From positions 372,001 to 436,000 of the forward strand of contig CAWCSF010000010.1 in NCBI GenBank assembly GCA_963798195.1: a DNA stretch of 64,000 bases. Direction: 5' to 3'. This DNA is from CAVSRC01 sp963798195 (GTDB taxonomy: Bacteria; Pseudomonadota; Alphaproteobacteria; Rhizobiales; Kaistiaceae). How positions within the stretch are numbered: the stretch's first letter is position 1; each line of letters opens with the position of its first letter. Below are positions 43,826 to 53,088 of the stretch, piece after piece. Below the pieces are notes generated by a model. The model did no database searches. It saw only the letters and a list, made by a program, of their open reading frames with translations, and was not told the DNA's origin. The position numbers and the translations under genes were made by a program.

Positions 43826-44143
43826 TCAGTAGGGGAAGCCCTTCCGGCAAGGCTTGAACGTGTTTTGCTTCGGGTAGTCCGACTGTGCCCAGTAGAGCCA
43901 GGCTTTGCAGTTCGCCAGCGAATTGAAGCACGGTGATGCCGTGTAATGCAGGTCGGGGCCGAATAATTGGTCGCGCTGTCCAGTGAACCAGGTCTGCCAG
44001 ACATTGGCCGGTCCTCGGGTCGCTGCTAGGTAACTGCACACAAAAGCTTGGACCCGAGGTGGTTGCGCCGCTTCTGCCGGTTGCGGAATCGCCAGCGCCA
44101 AGGGCATCGCCAGCCCGAGCAATCCGGCCATGATCGTCTTCAT
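43826..44143 (-). CDS. Small secreted protein with four cysteines, unknown function
   Basis: A 105-residue protein. Residues 1-25 are a typical signal peptide (MKTIMAGLLGLAMPLALA...AEA). The mature part of about 80 residues has four cysteines (FVCSYL, SPCFNS, ANCKAW, KPCRKG), enough for two disulfides, and is rich in aromatic residues (WQTWF, AWLYWAQSDY). I recognise no named domain. The signal peptide, cysteine spacing and the terminator after it support a real gene. Confidence 0.72.
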   Translation of the reverse strand: MKTIMAGLLGLAMPLALAIPQPAEAAQPPRVQAFVCSYLAATRGPANVWQTWFTGQRDQLFGPDLHYTASPCFNSLANCKAWLYWAQSDYPKQNTFKPCRKGFPY

Positions 44144-44173
44144 CGGTTTCCCTCCGAATGGTTCGCCCGGCCC

Positions 44174-45622
44174 TCAACGGGAGTCTAGCGGTTTGGGTTC
44201 CTCGTTCAAAGGCTCTGGTGGCTCCGGCTGACTGGGGGGCTCAGGCAATAGGCGGTGCGCCGCCACATTGGCCGGCTCCGCCTTTGCCGGGCGGTGCCGC
44301 ACGCCAGCGCTCCAGCGCCGGGTCACGATCCAAAGCGCGCGCGATTGCCTGCCGAAGAAACGCAGTAGGCGGCCGAGCGCCATGCGGCCGCGCTCGAACT
44401 CTTCGATCTCGCCCGAATAGACCTCGCCGAGTGCGGCGCGGAAGTCCAGGATGCCGTTCTGCGCCACGACGTGGAACCGGCGTACCGAGATCATCCACAG
44501 TGGGCTGACCAGCAGCGAGACGGCGATTACCGCGATGGCAAGACGGTACGCATTGCCGTCCACCGCGCCGTTGGCGAGGCCCGTTGCCGCTAGTACGAAC
44601 GAGAACTCGCCGACCTGCGCAATCATCAAGCCGGCCGGGAACGCTTTTTCCCATGGCTGCCGCACGGCACGAATCAGCGCTACGTTCACCACCGTTTTGA
44701 CTGCGAGCACCGCGACAACAAAGAAGATGACGGTGGCGAGGTTTGCGACGATGAAATCGAGATCGATCAGCAGGCCGATGGAGAGGAAGAATACGACGAC
44801 CAGAACGCTTTGGATCGGGTGCGTGGCAGCGATTGCCTCCGAGCGCAGCGTCGAGCCCGCGATCACCAGGCCGGCGAGGAAGGCGCCAAAGGCCGCCGAC
44901 AATCCGAGAACACCCGTTACTGCCGCCGCGCCGAAGCAGAACGCGATGCTCGCGAGCGCCACCATGTCGACGCGGCCGTGGATCGCCTCGGTGAAGGGCA
45001 GACGGAACTTGCCCGGCCGGGTGCCGAGATAGCGCAATAGCAGGAACAGAAGAACGATCGCGAGGGCAAGCTTGATTGCCACCCATGGGCCGCTGCTGTC
45101 ACTTCCAAGAGAGCCGATGACAATCAGCATCGGCACCACCGCGATGTCCTGCGCGATCAGGATACCGACGGTGATCCGGCCCATCGACGTGCGCAACTCA
45201 CCGACTTCTTCCAGCATCTGTACCGCGACCGCCGTCGAGGAGATCGCGACGATGAATCCGAGGAGCAGGATCTGCTCGACCGGCCATCCGAGTAGCCAGC
45301 CGAAAATGCCGGTGATCGCCAGCGCTACAACGACCTGACCGATGGTCACCGCTGCCGCCAGTCCCGCCACGGCGGCGAAGGCGCGCACGGAGAGTTCCAT
45401 GCCGACGAGGAACAGCAGCATGATCACGCCAAGTTCGGCGAGCAGCGTGACCGACTCCGTGTTGCTGACGAGGCCGAAACCGGTGGGACCGAGAACCACT
45501 CCGGTCAGGATGTAGCCGACGATCGGCGGTTGCTTCAGGCGGACGAGCACGAAGCCGAGTGAGACGGCCACGGCGGTAATGAACGCAATACCGGTCAGGT
45601 CGGCGATGTGATCCTGCAACAA
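44174..45622 (-). CDS. CPA2-family cation:proton antiporter (KefB/YbaL-like)
   Basis: A 482-residue membrane protein with about 12 hydrophobic segments filling residues 5-385. Family marks are KQPPIVGYILTGVVLGPTGFG near the N-terminus, MLLFLVGMELS, and SSTAVAVQMLEE in the ion-pathway region. The cytoplasmic tail (about 390-482) is short and Pro/Glu-rich and lacks the TrkA-N (KTN) regulatory domain of KefB/C, so glutathione gating is not expected. It exchanges Na+ or K+ for H+. It is separate from the Mrp operon further right. Confidence 0.9.
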   Translation of the reverse strand: MLQDHIADLTGIAFITAVAVSLGFVLVRLKQPPIVGYILTGVVLGPTGFGLVSNTESVTLLAELGVIMLLFLVGMELSVRAFAAVAGLAAAVTIGQVVVALAITGIFGWLLGWPVEQILLLGFIVAISSTAVAVQMLEEVGELRTSMGRITVGILIAQDIAVVPMLIVIGSLGSDSSGPWVAIKLALAIVLLFLLLRYLGTRPGKFRLPFTEAIHGRVDMVALASIAFCFGAAAVTGVLGLSAAFGAFLAGLVIAGSTLRSEAIAATHPIQSVLVVVFFLSIGLLIDLDFIVANLATVIFFVVAVLAVKTVVNVALIRAVRQPWEKAFPAGLMIAQVGEFSFVLAATGLANGAVDGNAYRLAIAVIAVSLLVSPLWMISVRRFHVVAQNGILDFRAALGEVYSGEIEEFERGRMALGRLLRFFGRQSRALWIVTRRWSAGVRHRPAKAEPANVAAHRLLPEPPSQPEPPEPLNEEPKPLDSR

Positions 45623-45709
45623 TTACCTCCGCTTGGCGCTATCCGGCGAGTTTAGCACGCGCGCCGGGGAAAGCGACGCGCACCGGCAAATGCGCAGCAG
45701 GAAACGTGC

Positions 45710-46519
45710 CTAACCTCCGCCGCCCTGGTATCGGCGGACGCTCCAGGTCCAGTGGAAGGCGGCGAGCGCTACGAAGAGAGGCCCGGCGAGAGGTGCAAGC
45801 AGGCCCCCGATATCCCCGATGAGCGGGATTGGCTTGCCAAGCAGGTACGCGATCGGCACGAAGGTTGCGAGGCCGAGTGGCACCACGGTGAACAAAACCC
45901 ACTGGATACCCGCAGGGAATATGGTCAGCGGATAGCGCGTCAGCTCGAAGAAGCCGAAAAAAATCGAATAGAGGTAGCGCGATTTCACCAGAACGAAGGC
46001 GCAAGCGCCGACCATGGTCATCAGCGCGGCGATCATCATCGTTGCGCCGATCACCGCAACGACGAGATAAGCAGCCAGCCCAATCGTCCAGGTGACGTCC
46101 ACCTGCGTCAGCGCCCAGGCCATGAGGGCGAGCGCCAGCACCACATGGCCGGCATAGGCGACATTGAGACCGCTGAAAACGATGTAGGCCCATGGGCTGA
46201 ACGGCTTGACCATCAACACGTCGAACTGGCCACGGTGGATGACATCTTCCAACTGGCGCATTTGCACAAAGCTGAAGGATGCGCCCAGCGCGTAGATGAA
46301 AAGGCCGAAGCTGAGCAGAAGGGCAAGCTCCGGCCAGTTCCAGCCGCCGAGCGTGTCGAATTTGGCGAGCAGGATCCAGATCGCGGCGTAGCCGGCGCTG
46401 TAGTTGACGATCTGTGCGACGCGGTCGAGAAGCCAGGCGCCGCGATACTCCATCTCCGACTTGATGAAGAGCTTCACCAGGAAGGGAAGCACCGTCAGCG
46501 TATGGACGAGGCGTGCCAT
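45710..46519 (-). CDS. ABC-2-type transporter permease (DUF990/COG3694 type)
   Basis: A 269-residue integral membrane protein with about six hydrophobic helices. It belongs to the permease pair that travels with a COG4586 ATPase and a COG4587 permease; the VIHRGQFDVLMVKP segment after the second helix is typical of the group. It is third in the operon, three bases after the other permease. The exporter's substrate is unknown. Confidence 0.85.
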   Translation of the reverse strand: MARLVHTLTVLPFLVKLFIKSEMEYRGAWLLDRVAQIVNYSAGYAAIWILLAKFDTLGGWNWPELALLLSFGLFIYALGASFSFVQMRQLEDVIHRGQFDVLMVKPFSPWAYIVFSGLNVAYAGHVVLALALMAWALTQVDVTWTIGLAAYLVVAVIGATMMIAALMTMVGACAFVLVKSRYLYSIFFGFFELTRYPLTIFPAGIQWVLFTVVPLGLATFVPIAYLLGKPIPLIGDIGGLLAPLAGPLFVALAAFHWTWSVRRYQGGGG

Positions 46520-46522
46520 CGC

Positions 46523-47311
46523 TCAGCCGCCCTGGACGATCAGTCGCCGGGCGGCGCGCGCCCATAGCAAGGCCACGATCCCCGCCAGCACGACAGCCCA
46601 GCCGATGCCGATCGCGAACACGCCGAGAGTTGCGAGCATGTCGAGCTTCCCGAGATAGACTGCCGTCGGGTAGTAGCCCACGAAAGCGAAGGGCAAGTAC
46701 GAAACGACCCCGGCGATTGCCGGCGGAAAGAACCACAATGGAATAAACGTGCCCGACAGGATCGACAGGATGCCACCGAGCATCCAGTCCAGCGAGAACG
46801 CGGTCATCAGCCAGAAGGCGAGCAGTCCGGCGGCGCAGGCCATCAGGAACAGCAGCAGGAACGAGAGCAACCAGAACGCGACGAACATCACGCCATGAAA
46901 CGGGCTCGCCGGTGGCAGCATCCCGTACATTGCCGCAACAATTGCGACAGTTGGCACCACGACCGTAAAGAGACGGAAGGCCAGGTTGCCGCATTCGGTC
47001 GCGAACAGATAGAGCGGATAGCGCAGCGGCTTAAGCAAGTAGACTGCGACGTCGCCGGTTCGGATGCTTCGGCCCACCGCGTTGAGCAGATCGTGGTACG
47101 GCCACGCCGCGCTCACTGCGCCGGCGATGAGAGCGTAGGTCACCATGTCGGCGAGGGTGATCCCGTCGACGGCCGACACGCCGGCATAGACCGACGTCCA
47201 GATCGCGACCTTGGCGAAGACCAGGATCAACTGTCCGAACAAGCCCGCCCACACCTGACCGCGGTAGGCGAACTGGGTCTGGAACGCGCTGCGGGCGAAG
47301 GCGGCGTACAT
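46523..47311 (-). CDS. ABC-2-type transporter permease (DUF990/COG4587 type)
   Basis: Translation probably begins at ATG 47311, right after the ATPase stop, giving 262 residues with six predicted membrane helices; an upstream ATG would add 40 basic residues that overlap the ATPase gene. The segment GRSIRTGDVAVYLLKPLRYPLYL between helices 2 and 3 parallels that of its partner permease. It forms the membrane channel with the 45710-46519 product. Confidence 0.85.
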   Translation of the reverse strand: MYAAFARSAFQTQFAYRGQVWAGLFGQLILVFAKVAIWTSVYAGVSAVDGITLADMVTYALIAGAVSAAWPYHDLLNAVGRSIRTGDVAVYLLKPLRYPLYLFATECGNLAFRLFTVVVPTVAIVAAMYGMLPPASPFHGVMFVAFWLLSFLLLFLMACAAGLLAFWLMTAFSLDWMLGGILSILSGTFIPLWFFPPAIAGVVSYLPFAFVGYYPTAVYLGKLDMLATLGVFAIGIGWAVVLAGIVALLWARAARRLIVQGG

Positions 47312-47312
47312 A

Positions 47313-48318
47313 TCATCCGGCCGGAGCGGGTGCGGCCATTCGGCCGGCATAGAAGGTGCGGATGACCTCCTCGATCGACGGCTCCTCGATCGAGACGTCC
47401 TTGATCGCGCGGCCGCTTCCGATTTCGCCAAGTATGTCGACCAGCGACACGCCGTCGTGTTCGATCAGATAGTGCTTCACGAGCCCTTCGTCGGCTGTCA
47501 GCACTGCGGATTGCAACGTGACGCTGCCGGGGTCTTCGGTGAACTCCAGCTTCAGGCGCCGGCGCGAGCCGAGCGTGCTACGCAGCCGGCGCAATTCGCC
47601 GTCGTAGAGCAGCTTGCCTTCGTCGACCATGATCAGCCGAGGGCAGATTTGCTCGATATCCTGCAGGTCGTGCGTTGTAAGGATAAGTGTGACAGCGCGC
47701 TCCTGGTTGATGCCGCGCAGGAAGCGCCGCACGGTATCCTTGGCGATGACGTCCAGCCCAATGGTCGGTTCGTCGAGGAAGAGGATCTTCGGCTCATGCA
47801 GCAGCGCCATCACCATTTCGGCCCGCATGCGCTGGCCCAGGCTGAGCTGGCGGACCGCCCGTTCGAGGAACGGTGTCAGTTGCAGCATCTCGCTGAAGTG
47901 GCGCGAGGTTCGCCGCATAGCGATCCGGCGGGATTTTGTAGATGCGCCGTTGAAGCTCGAAGGAGTCGATGACCGGCAGGTCCCACCAGAGCTGGCTGCG
48001 CTGGCCGAACACCACGCCGATCTCGGCGGCGTTCGCCATCCTCTGGAGATGTGGCGTACGGCCGAGCACGGAGAGGCTGCCGGATGTTGGCACAAGGATG
48101 CCGGCGAGCATCTTGATCATGGTCGACTTGCCGGCACCGTTCGGCCCGAGATAGCCGACTGATTCGCCTTGCCCTATGGCGAACGAGACGCCCTCGACCG
48201 CCACCACCTCGGTGTATTCGCCGGTGAAGAGCGTGCGCACCGCACCAAAAAGCCCCGGATAACGCCGGTGCTGCCGAAAACGCTTGGACACGTCCCTGGC
48301 TTCGATGATCGGGGGCAC
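47313..48318 (-). CDS. ABC transporter ATP-binding protein (COG4586 type), frameshifted
   Basis: Joined, the two frames give about 334 residues. Walker A is GYLGPNGAGKST (near residue 60) and the Q-loop region is GVVFGQRSQLWWDLPV. The first frame fails after PDRYAANLA. Dropping one base of the GG at 47900-47901 (plus strand) restores HFSEMLQLTPFLERAVRQLSLGQRMR, with the ABC signature as LSLGQ, then Walker B ILFLDEPTIGLD and the H-loop TTHD. The C-terminal 90 residues are the family-specific extension. It powers the two permeases downstream. The frameshift is probably a sequence error because every motif is intact. Confidence 0.88.
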
Positions 48319-48440
48319 GGAGGGGAAGTTCCGGCGGGAGGAGCGGGATTGCCGCCAGCCAATAGCCCCGGATTCGCCGGCAAAACAACCCAGCAGATGC
48401 GCTACGGGCAGATCGCGCCGCGATTCGTCGTCGACCTTGG

Positions 48441-49169
48441 CTAGGCGGCTTTCGTCCCCGGATGGAGCGTTGCTCGCGCCAGGTCGAGCGCGTGCGGGTC
48501 GAGCCAGACCATCTCGAAGCCCATTCGCTTTGCCCAGGCGAGGTCGCCCGCCGAATTGGCAAGGCCGGCGCTCACCTCCAGCCCGGCATTCTGGGCCGCA
48601 TCCACGAACCGCCGCACCCGGTCCGGCGAAATCATCCGGAATGCATTGACCCGGCTCCAGCCGAAAGTCACGGCGCCGACATTGGCCGCGCGTGCATGGC
48701 TGATGTGCGACGCGGCCGGGTGGATGACGATCTGATTGGTGCGGGCGTCATCCCAGCGGCGCTGCACGTGCCGGAGCGCGTCGCGTTTCCACGGCAGGCT
48801 GATGAACCAGACCTGCGGCCGGAAAGGCTCCAGCGCGTCGAGCACGTGATTCACTGGCGCTTCGCCGACGTCCTTGATCTCGACGTACACCCGCCCGGCG
48901 AATCCGCCGAGCAACCACATCAGGTCGTCCAGCTTCAGAAATGCGTCCGCCGGCAGGTCGGCGAAGCGTCGACTGCTCAGCAAACGCCGTCTACCTTGGG
49001 TCCAGATCATCGGATCGTGGGCGACGATGGGTACGCCGTCCGCTGTCACGCGCACATCGAGTTCGATACCGTCGGGACCGGTGGCGGTGGTCCGTACATA
49101 CGCATCGGCAAGGGAAACGGCGTTGCGTCCCTCGAGACCCTTGCCCGGGCGATGGATGATCGTCTTCAA
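48441..49169 (-). CDS. Glycerophosphodiester phosphodiesterase (GDPD) family protein
   Basis: The TTG at 49169 is chosen because the conserved fold starts right there (IIHRPGKGLEGRN) and it follows the oligopeptidase stop; it gives 242 residues, normal for GDPD. Earlier in-frame ATGs lie inside the neighbouring gene. Catalytic and metal residues are visible: His-Arg in IIHRP, Glu-x-Asp in DGIELDVR and His in AHDP. The usual HRG-x-EN motif reads HRP...RN here, a small departure. It hydrolyses glycerophosphodiesters to an alcohol and glycerol 3-phosphate. The product has no signal peptide. Confidence 0.82.
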   Translation of the reverse strand: MKTIIHRPGKGLEGRNAVSLADAYVRTTATGPDGIELDVRVTADGVPIVAHDPMIWTQGRRRLLSSRRFADLPADAFLKLDDLMWLLGGFAGRVYVEIKDVGEAPVNHVLDALEPFRPQVWFISLPWKRDALRHVQRRWDDARTNQIVIHPAASHISHARAANVGAVTFGWSRVNAFRMISPDRVRRFVDAAQNAGLEVSAGLANSAGDLAWAKRMGFEMVWLDPHALDLARATLHPGTKAA

Positions 49170-49209
49170 GACGCGCGGAGGGTCATGGCGGAAGGCGAAA
49201 GCCCGACCA

Positions 49210-51348
49210 CTATGTCGCTGTCCGGCCGACGACCTTGAGCGCGAAGGCGGTCGCAAACGCAGTCTCGTGCAGCCGGTCGAAACGTCCCGAAGCACCGCCA
49301 TGCCCGGCATCCATGTTGGTGCGCAGGATCAGCAGCTTGTCATTAGTGCGGGTCGCGCGGAGCTTTGCCACCCACTTCGCAGGCTCCCAGTAGGTGACGC
49401 GCGGATCGGAGATGCCGCCGAGCGCCAGGATCGCCGGGTAGTCCTTGGCCGCTACGTTGTCGTAGGGCGAGTAGCCCGCGATCAGCCGGTAGTCGGTCTC
49501 GCTGGCAATCGGGTTGCCCCATTCGGGCCATTCCGGCGGCGTCAGGGGCAGCGTGTCATCGAGCATCGTGTTGAGGGTGTCGACGAACGGCACCTCGGCG
49601 ATCATGCCCGCGAAAAGGTCCGGCGCCATGTTGGCGACAGCGCCGATCAGAAGGCCGCCGGCCGAGCCACCCCAGCCGACAACATGCCCCTTCGCCGTGT
49701 ATTTCTCCTGAATCAGGTACTCAGCCGCCGCGACGAAGTCGCTGAATGTGTTGACCTTCTTCTCCCGGCGTCCATCGGCGTACCAACGGTAGCCCTTGTC
49801 CTTGCCGCCGCGGATATGTGCGATTGCATAGACGAACCCCCGGTCCACCAGCGATAGCCGCGTCACGCTGAACGAGGCCGGGATAGTCATGCCGTAGGCG
49901 CCGTAGCCGTAGAGCAAGCAAGGTGCGCTGCCATCGAGCTTGGTGCCCTTGCGATAGATCAGCGATACCGGCACCGCCTCGCCATCGGAGGCCGGTGCGA
50001 AGATGCGTCGGGTGACGTAGTCCGCCGAATTGTGACCGGAGGGAATCTCATCCTCCTTGCGGAGCACGCGCGAGCGCGTCGCCATGTCGTAGTCGTAGAC
50101 GCGGTTGGGCGTCGTCATCGACGAGTAGGTGAAGCGCAGCGTCGTAGTATCGAACTCGTAGCCATCGAGCGTGCCTAGTGCGTAGGCCTCTTCGTCGAAC
50201 GCGATCGCATGTTCCTCACCGGTGGCGAGATGCCGGATCACGATGCGCGGCAGGCTGGATTCGCGCTCCAGTCGCACGAGGAAGTCCTTGTAGATCGTGA
50301 AATTCAGGATCAGCCGCCCGGGAACGTGCGGCACCAGGTCCTTCCAATACTTCCGGCCCGGGTTCTTCGCCGGCGCCGTGACGATCTTGTAGTCCTCGGC
50401 GCCGTCGGCGTTCGTCAAGATGATGAAGCCGGCGTCGCCGTGATCGAGATGATATTCCTGCGCCGTCTGGCGGCGTGCGATCAGCGTCGGCTTGTCGGCC
50501 GGTCGGTCGGCGTCTAGCACGCGCACTTCCGAGGTCTCGTGGTCATGCGTCTCGATGATGATGTAACGGCGCGACTGGCTGTCGTTGATGCCGATGAAGA
50601 AGCCAGGATGGCGGTCCTCGTAGACGACCTCATCGGCCGATTGCTCAGTGCCGAGGACGTGCCGGAAGACGCGGGCAGGGCGGTGGTTCTCGTCCACCCA
50701 AACATAGAAGAAGGTCTTGCCATCGTTGGCCCAGACGGCGCGGCCCGTGGTGCCTTCGATCCGGTCAGGCAAGTCCTCTCCCGTTCCCGCGTCGCGAACG
50801 TGGATGGTGAAATACTCTGCGCCCTTGTCGTCCACCGAGTAGGCGAGACGGCGATGATCGTGGCTGTGGGTGAAGCCACCGAGGCGGAAGTAGGGCAGTC
50901 CCTGCGCCATCGCATTGGCGTCGAGCAGCACCGTCTCGTCGCTCCCGTCGCGGCGAGTGCGCACGAGCATGGGGTGTTCGCCACCCTTCTCGAAGCGGCT
51001 GGAATACGCGTAGTCGCCATCGGCAGAAGGCACCGATGAGTCATCTTCCTTGATGCGCCCGCGCATTTCGGAGAACAGCTTCAACCGCAGCCCTTCGACG
51101 TCCGCCATCGCAACGTTGGCGTAATCGTTTTCCGCCTCCAGATAGGCACGGATGTCCGGCGCCAGTACCGATGGATCTCGCATGACGTCGCGCCAGTTGT
51201 TGGCGCGCATCCACGCGTAGTCGTCCGTGCGCGTGATCCCGTGCCGCACGTCGGTCACCGGCCGCTTTTCCGCGATCGGCGCCTTCACCGTCTGGATGCG
51301 GCCGGCGCCGGCACCCGTCGCCTGGGAATCACGACCCGGATTTGTCAT
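49210..51348 (-). CDS. ptrB: Oligopeptidase B (S9A serine peptidase)
   Basis: A 712-residue prolyl-oligopeptidase-family enzyme. The N-terminal half is the seven-bladed propeller (TDDYAWMRANNW, ANDGKTFFYVWVDENHRP). The C-terminal alpha/beta-hydrolase has the nucleophile elbow GWGGSAGG, the Asp in GGISDPRVTYWEPAKW and the His in DAGHGGASGR, plus YGYGAYG and AHIRGGKDKGYRWY. Oligopeptidase B cuts short peptides after Arg or Lys in the cytoplasm. The start overlaps the end of msrB by 20 bases, so the two are co-transcribed. Confidence 0.95.
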   Translation of the reverse strand: MTNPGRDSQATGAGAGRIQTVKAPIAEKRPVTDVRHGITRTDDYAWMRANNWRDVMRDPSVLAPDIRAYLEAENDYANVAMADVEGLRLKLFSEMRGRIKEDDSSVPSADGDYAYSSRFEKGGEHPMLVRTRRDGSDETVLLDANAMAQGLPYFRLGGFTHSHDHRRLAYSVDDKGAEYFTIHVRDAGTGEDLPDRIEGTTGRAVWANDGKTFFYVWVDENHRPARVFRHVLGTEQSADEVVYEDRHPGFFIGINDSQSRRYIIIETHDHETSEVRVLDADRPADKPTLIARRQTAQEYHLDHGDAGFIILTNADGAEDYKIVTAPAKNPGRKYWKDLVPHVPGRLILNFTIYKDFLVRLERESSLPRIVIRHLATGEEHAIAFDEEAYALGTLDGYEFDTTTLRFTYSSMTTPNRVYDYDMATRSRVLRKEDEIPSGHNSADYVTRRIFAPASDGEAVPVSLIYRKGTKLDGSAPCLLYGYGAYGMTIPASFSVTRLSLVDRGFVYAIAHIRGGKDKGYRWYADGRREKKVNTFSDFVAAAEYLIQEKYTAKGHVVGWGGSAGGLLIGAVANMAPDLFAGMIAEVPFVDTLNTMLDDTLPLTPPEWPEWGNPIASETDYRLIAGYSPYDNVAAKDYPAILALGGISDPRVTYWEPAKWVAKLRATRTNDKLLILRTNMDAGHGGASGRFDRLHETAFATAFALKVVGRTAT

Positions 51349-51754
51349 CGGGCTCCAGCTTCAATGCCGTTCCGTTCATGCAGTAGCGCAGGCCGGTTGG
51401 TTTCGGTCCGTCATCGAAGACGTGGCCGAGATGCGATTCGCATCGGGCGCAGCGCGCCTCCGTCCGCACCATGCCGTGGGACCGGTCAGTTATCTCCTCG
51501 ACCGCCGACGCATCGACCGGCTGGAAGAAGCTCGGCCAGCCGGTCCCCGAATCGAACTTCGTCTCGGAGCGGAAAAGCGGCGCGCCGCACGCTACGCAAT
51601 GATACAGGCCCGCGCGGTGCTCGTTCCAGTAAGGCCCGGCAAACGGCCGTTCCGTGCCGGCCATGCGGGTCACATGGAACTGCTCCGGGGTCAATTGGTC
51701 GCGCCACTCCCGGTCCGATTTGGCAATTTTAGCGTGTTCCGAGGTCGAACTCAT
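51329..51754 (-). CDS. msrB: Peptide-methionine (R)-S-oxide reductase MsrB
   Basis: The ATG at 51754 follows GGAG and gives 141 residues. Structural zinc cysteines are C53-x-x-C56 and C102-x-x-C105, the catalytic cysteine is C125 in RYCMNG, and the substrate region DSGTGWPSFFQP is intact. The usual RYCxNS reads RYCMNG. It reduces methionine-R-sulfoxide in proteins using thioredoxin. It precedes ptrB with a 20-base overlap and diverges from the Mrp operon. Confidence 0.95.
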   Translation of the reverse strand: MSSTSEHAKIAKSDREWRDQLTPEQFHVTRMAGTERPFAGPYWNEHRAGLYHCVACGAPLFRSETKFDSGTGWPSFFQPVDASAVEEITDRSHGMVRTEARCARCESHLGHVFDDGPKPTGLRYCMNGTALKLEPDDKSGS

Positions 51755-51974
51755 TGCCGCGCTCCGCTGAAAAGGGTGGCACAAATGATGATTTCCGCAG
51801 CTTTCGCCGCCGGTATCGGTGAAAATGGTGTCTCGACATCCCTATCTCAACGACAATTCGTCGTGAGGGCAAGGTGAGGGCAGCATTGGCAATCGACCAG
51901 GTCGGGATTGATCGCGTGCGCGGGATCGGGTCAATAATGCTTGGCCGAATCTGCGCCTGGAGGGGACCCACGGC

Positions 51975-52457
51975 TTGATCCGCGTACTCAGCCTCGCCGC
52001 CGTATTGTTTGTGTTCTGGCTCCTCCTGTCGGGCCACTACACGCCGTTTCTTGTTGTCTCGGGCGCAATTGCCTCGCTGTTCATCGGCTGGCTCGGGTCG
52101 GTGCTGGGCTATGCCGACGAGGAGGGGCATCCCATTGAGTTGGTCCTTCGCGGGCTCTTGTATTGGCCGTGGCTGATCAAGGAGGCGATCAAGTCGGCGT
52201 TCGAAGTGTCGGCCATCGTCGTGAACCCGTCCCTCCCGATCTCCCCTCAACTTCTGCGCGTGAAGACATCGCAGAAGACATCGGTCGGCGTTACCACCTA
52301 TGCCAATTCGATCACGCTGACTCCGGGCACCATCACCGTCGAGGTCAATCGCCGCGAGAACGAGTTTCTTGTCCATGCGCTGACCAAAGCCGGCGCAGAT
52401 GGCCTTGTGGCTGGTGAGATGGATCGCCGTGTTACCCGAATGGAGGGCGGCCGTTGA
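51975..52457 (+). CDS. mrpE: Mrp-type cation/proton antiporter subunit E
   Basis: First gene of the antiporter operon; TTG start at 51975 after GGAGGGG. The 160-residue product has two to three N-terminal helices (VLSLAAVLFVFWLLLSG, FLVVSGAIASLFIGWLG), then the MNHE hallmarks PWLIKEAIKSAFEV and NSITLTPGTITVEV and a soluble tail (ENEFLVHALTKAG). The next gene overlaps as TGATG. Confidence 0.93.
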   Translation: MIRVLSLAAVLFVFWLLLSGHYTPFLVVSGAIASLFIGWLGSVLGYADEEGHPIELVLRGLLYWPWLIKEAIKSAFEVSAIVVNPSLPISPQLLRVKTSQKTSVGVTTYANSITLTPGTITVEVNRRENEFLVHALTKAGADGLVAGEMDRRVTRMEGGR

Positions 52458-52732
52458 TGCTGGCCGCCGGTATGCTCGCGGTCCTCGCCGCGACCGCGCT
52501 CATGGTGGCGCGTGCGGTGCTCGGTCCGACGGTCTTCGACCGTCTCGTTGCTGCCAATTCGATCGGCAATGCAGCCATCTTGATTCTGGCCATCTATGGT
52601 TTCCTTACCGACCGACCTGAGTTCCTCGACATCGGCCTGACTTACGCCATGCTCAACATCATCGGCACCTTCGCAGTGCTGAAGTTCCTCCGCTTTGGCG
52701 CGCTGGGCTCGACCGGGGAGGAGGATTCGTGA
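52457..52732 (+). CDS. mrpF: Mrp-type antiporter subunit F
   Basis: A 91-residue protein of three transmembrane helices starting at ATG 52457, overlapping the previous stop; TTG 52454 is also in frame. It shows the MrpF pattern RAVLGPTVFDRLVAANSIGN and AILILAIYGFL...FLDIGLTYAMLNIIGTFAVLKFL. It overlaps mrpG by four bases. Confidence 0.92.
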   Translation: MLAAGMLAVLAATALMVARAVLGPTVFDRLVAANSIGNAAILILAIYGFLTDRPEFLDIGLTYAMLNIIGTFAVLKFLRFGALGSTGEEDS

Positions 52733-53088
52733 CTGTCGAGTTGATGCGCGAATGGCTCGGCGGCGCGCTGGTGGTGTTCGGTGGTGCCTTCATGATCGTC
52801 GGCGCATTGGGATTGCTGCGGCTTCCCGATGTCTTCACCCGCATGCACGGCGCATCGGTCTCCGACACGCTCGGCGCCGGAGGTATTCTGATCGGCTTGA
52901 TACTGATCGCCGGTCTTTCTCTGGTCACGGTGAAGCTCGTCTTCCTGATCCTCTTTTTCGGGCTGATGAGCCCGGTTTCAACCCACGCCATCGCGCGAGC
53001 GGCGCTCCATGCCGGGGTGAAGCCGGTCCTCCGTGACAGCGAGGATCCGCAGGTCGTTCCCGGGGAGGATTCGAAATCGAAACCCTGA
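52729..53088 (+). CDS. mrpG: Mrp-type antiporter subunit G
   Basis: A 119-residue protein with GTG start at 52729. It has three helices and the MrpG signature GLLRLPDVFTRMHGASVSDTLG, followed by SPVSTHAIARAA and a polar tail. Its stop overlaps the unusual start region of the next gene. Confidence 0.92.
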   Translation: MTVELMREWLGGALVVFGGAFMIVGALGLLRLPDVFTRMHGASVSDTLGAGGILIGLILIAGLSLVTVKLVFLILFFGLMSPVSTHAIARAALHAGVKPVLRDSEDPQVVPGEDSKSKP

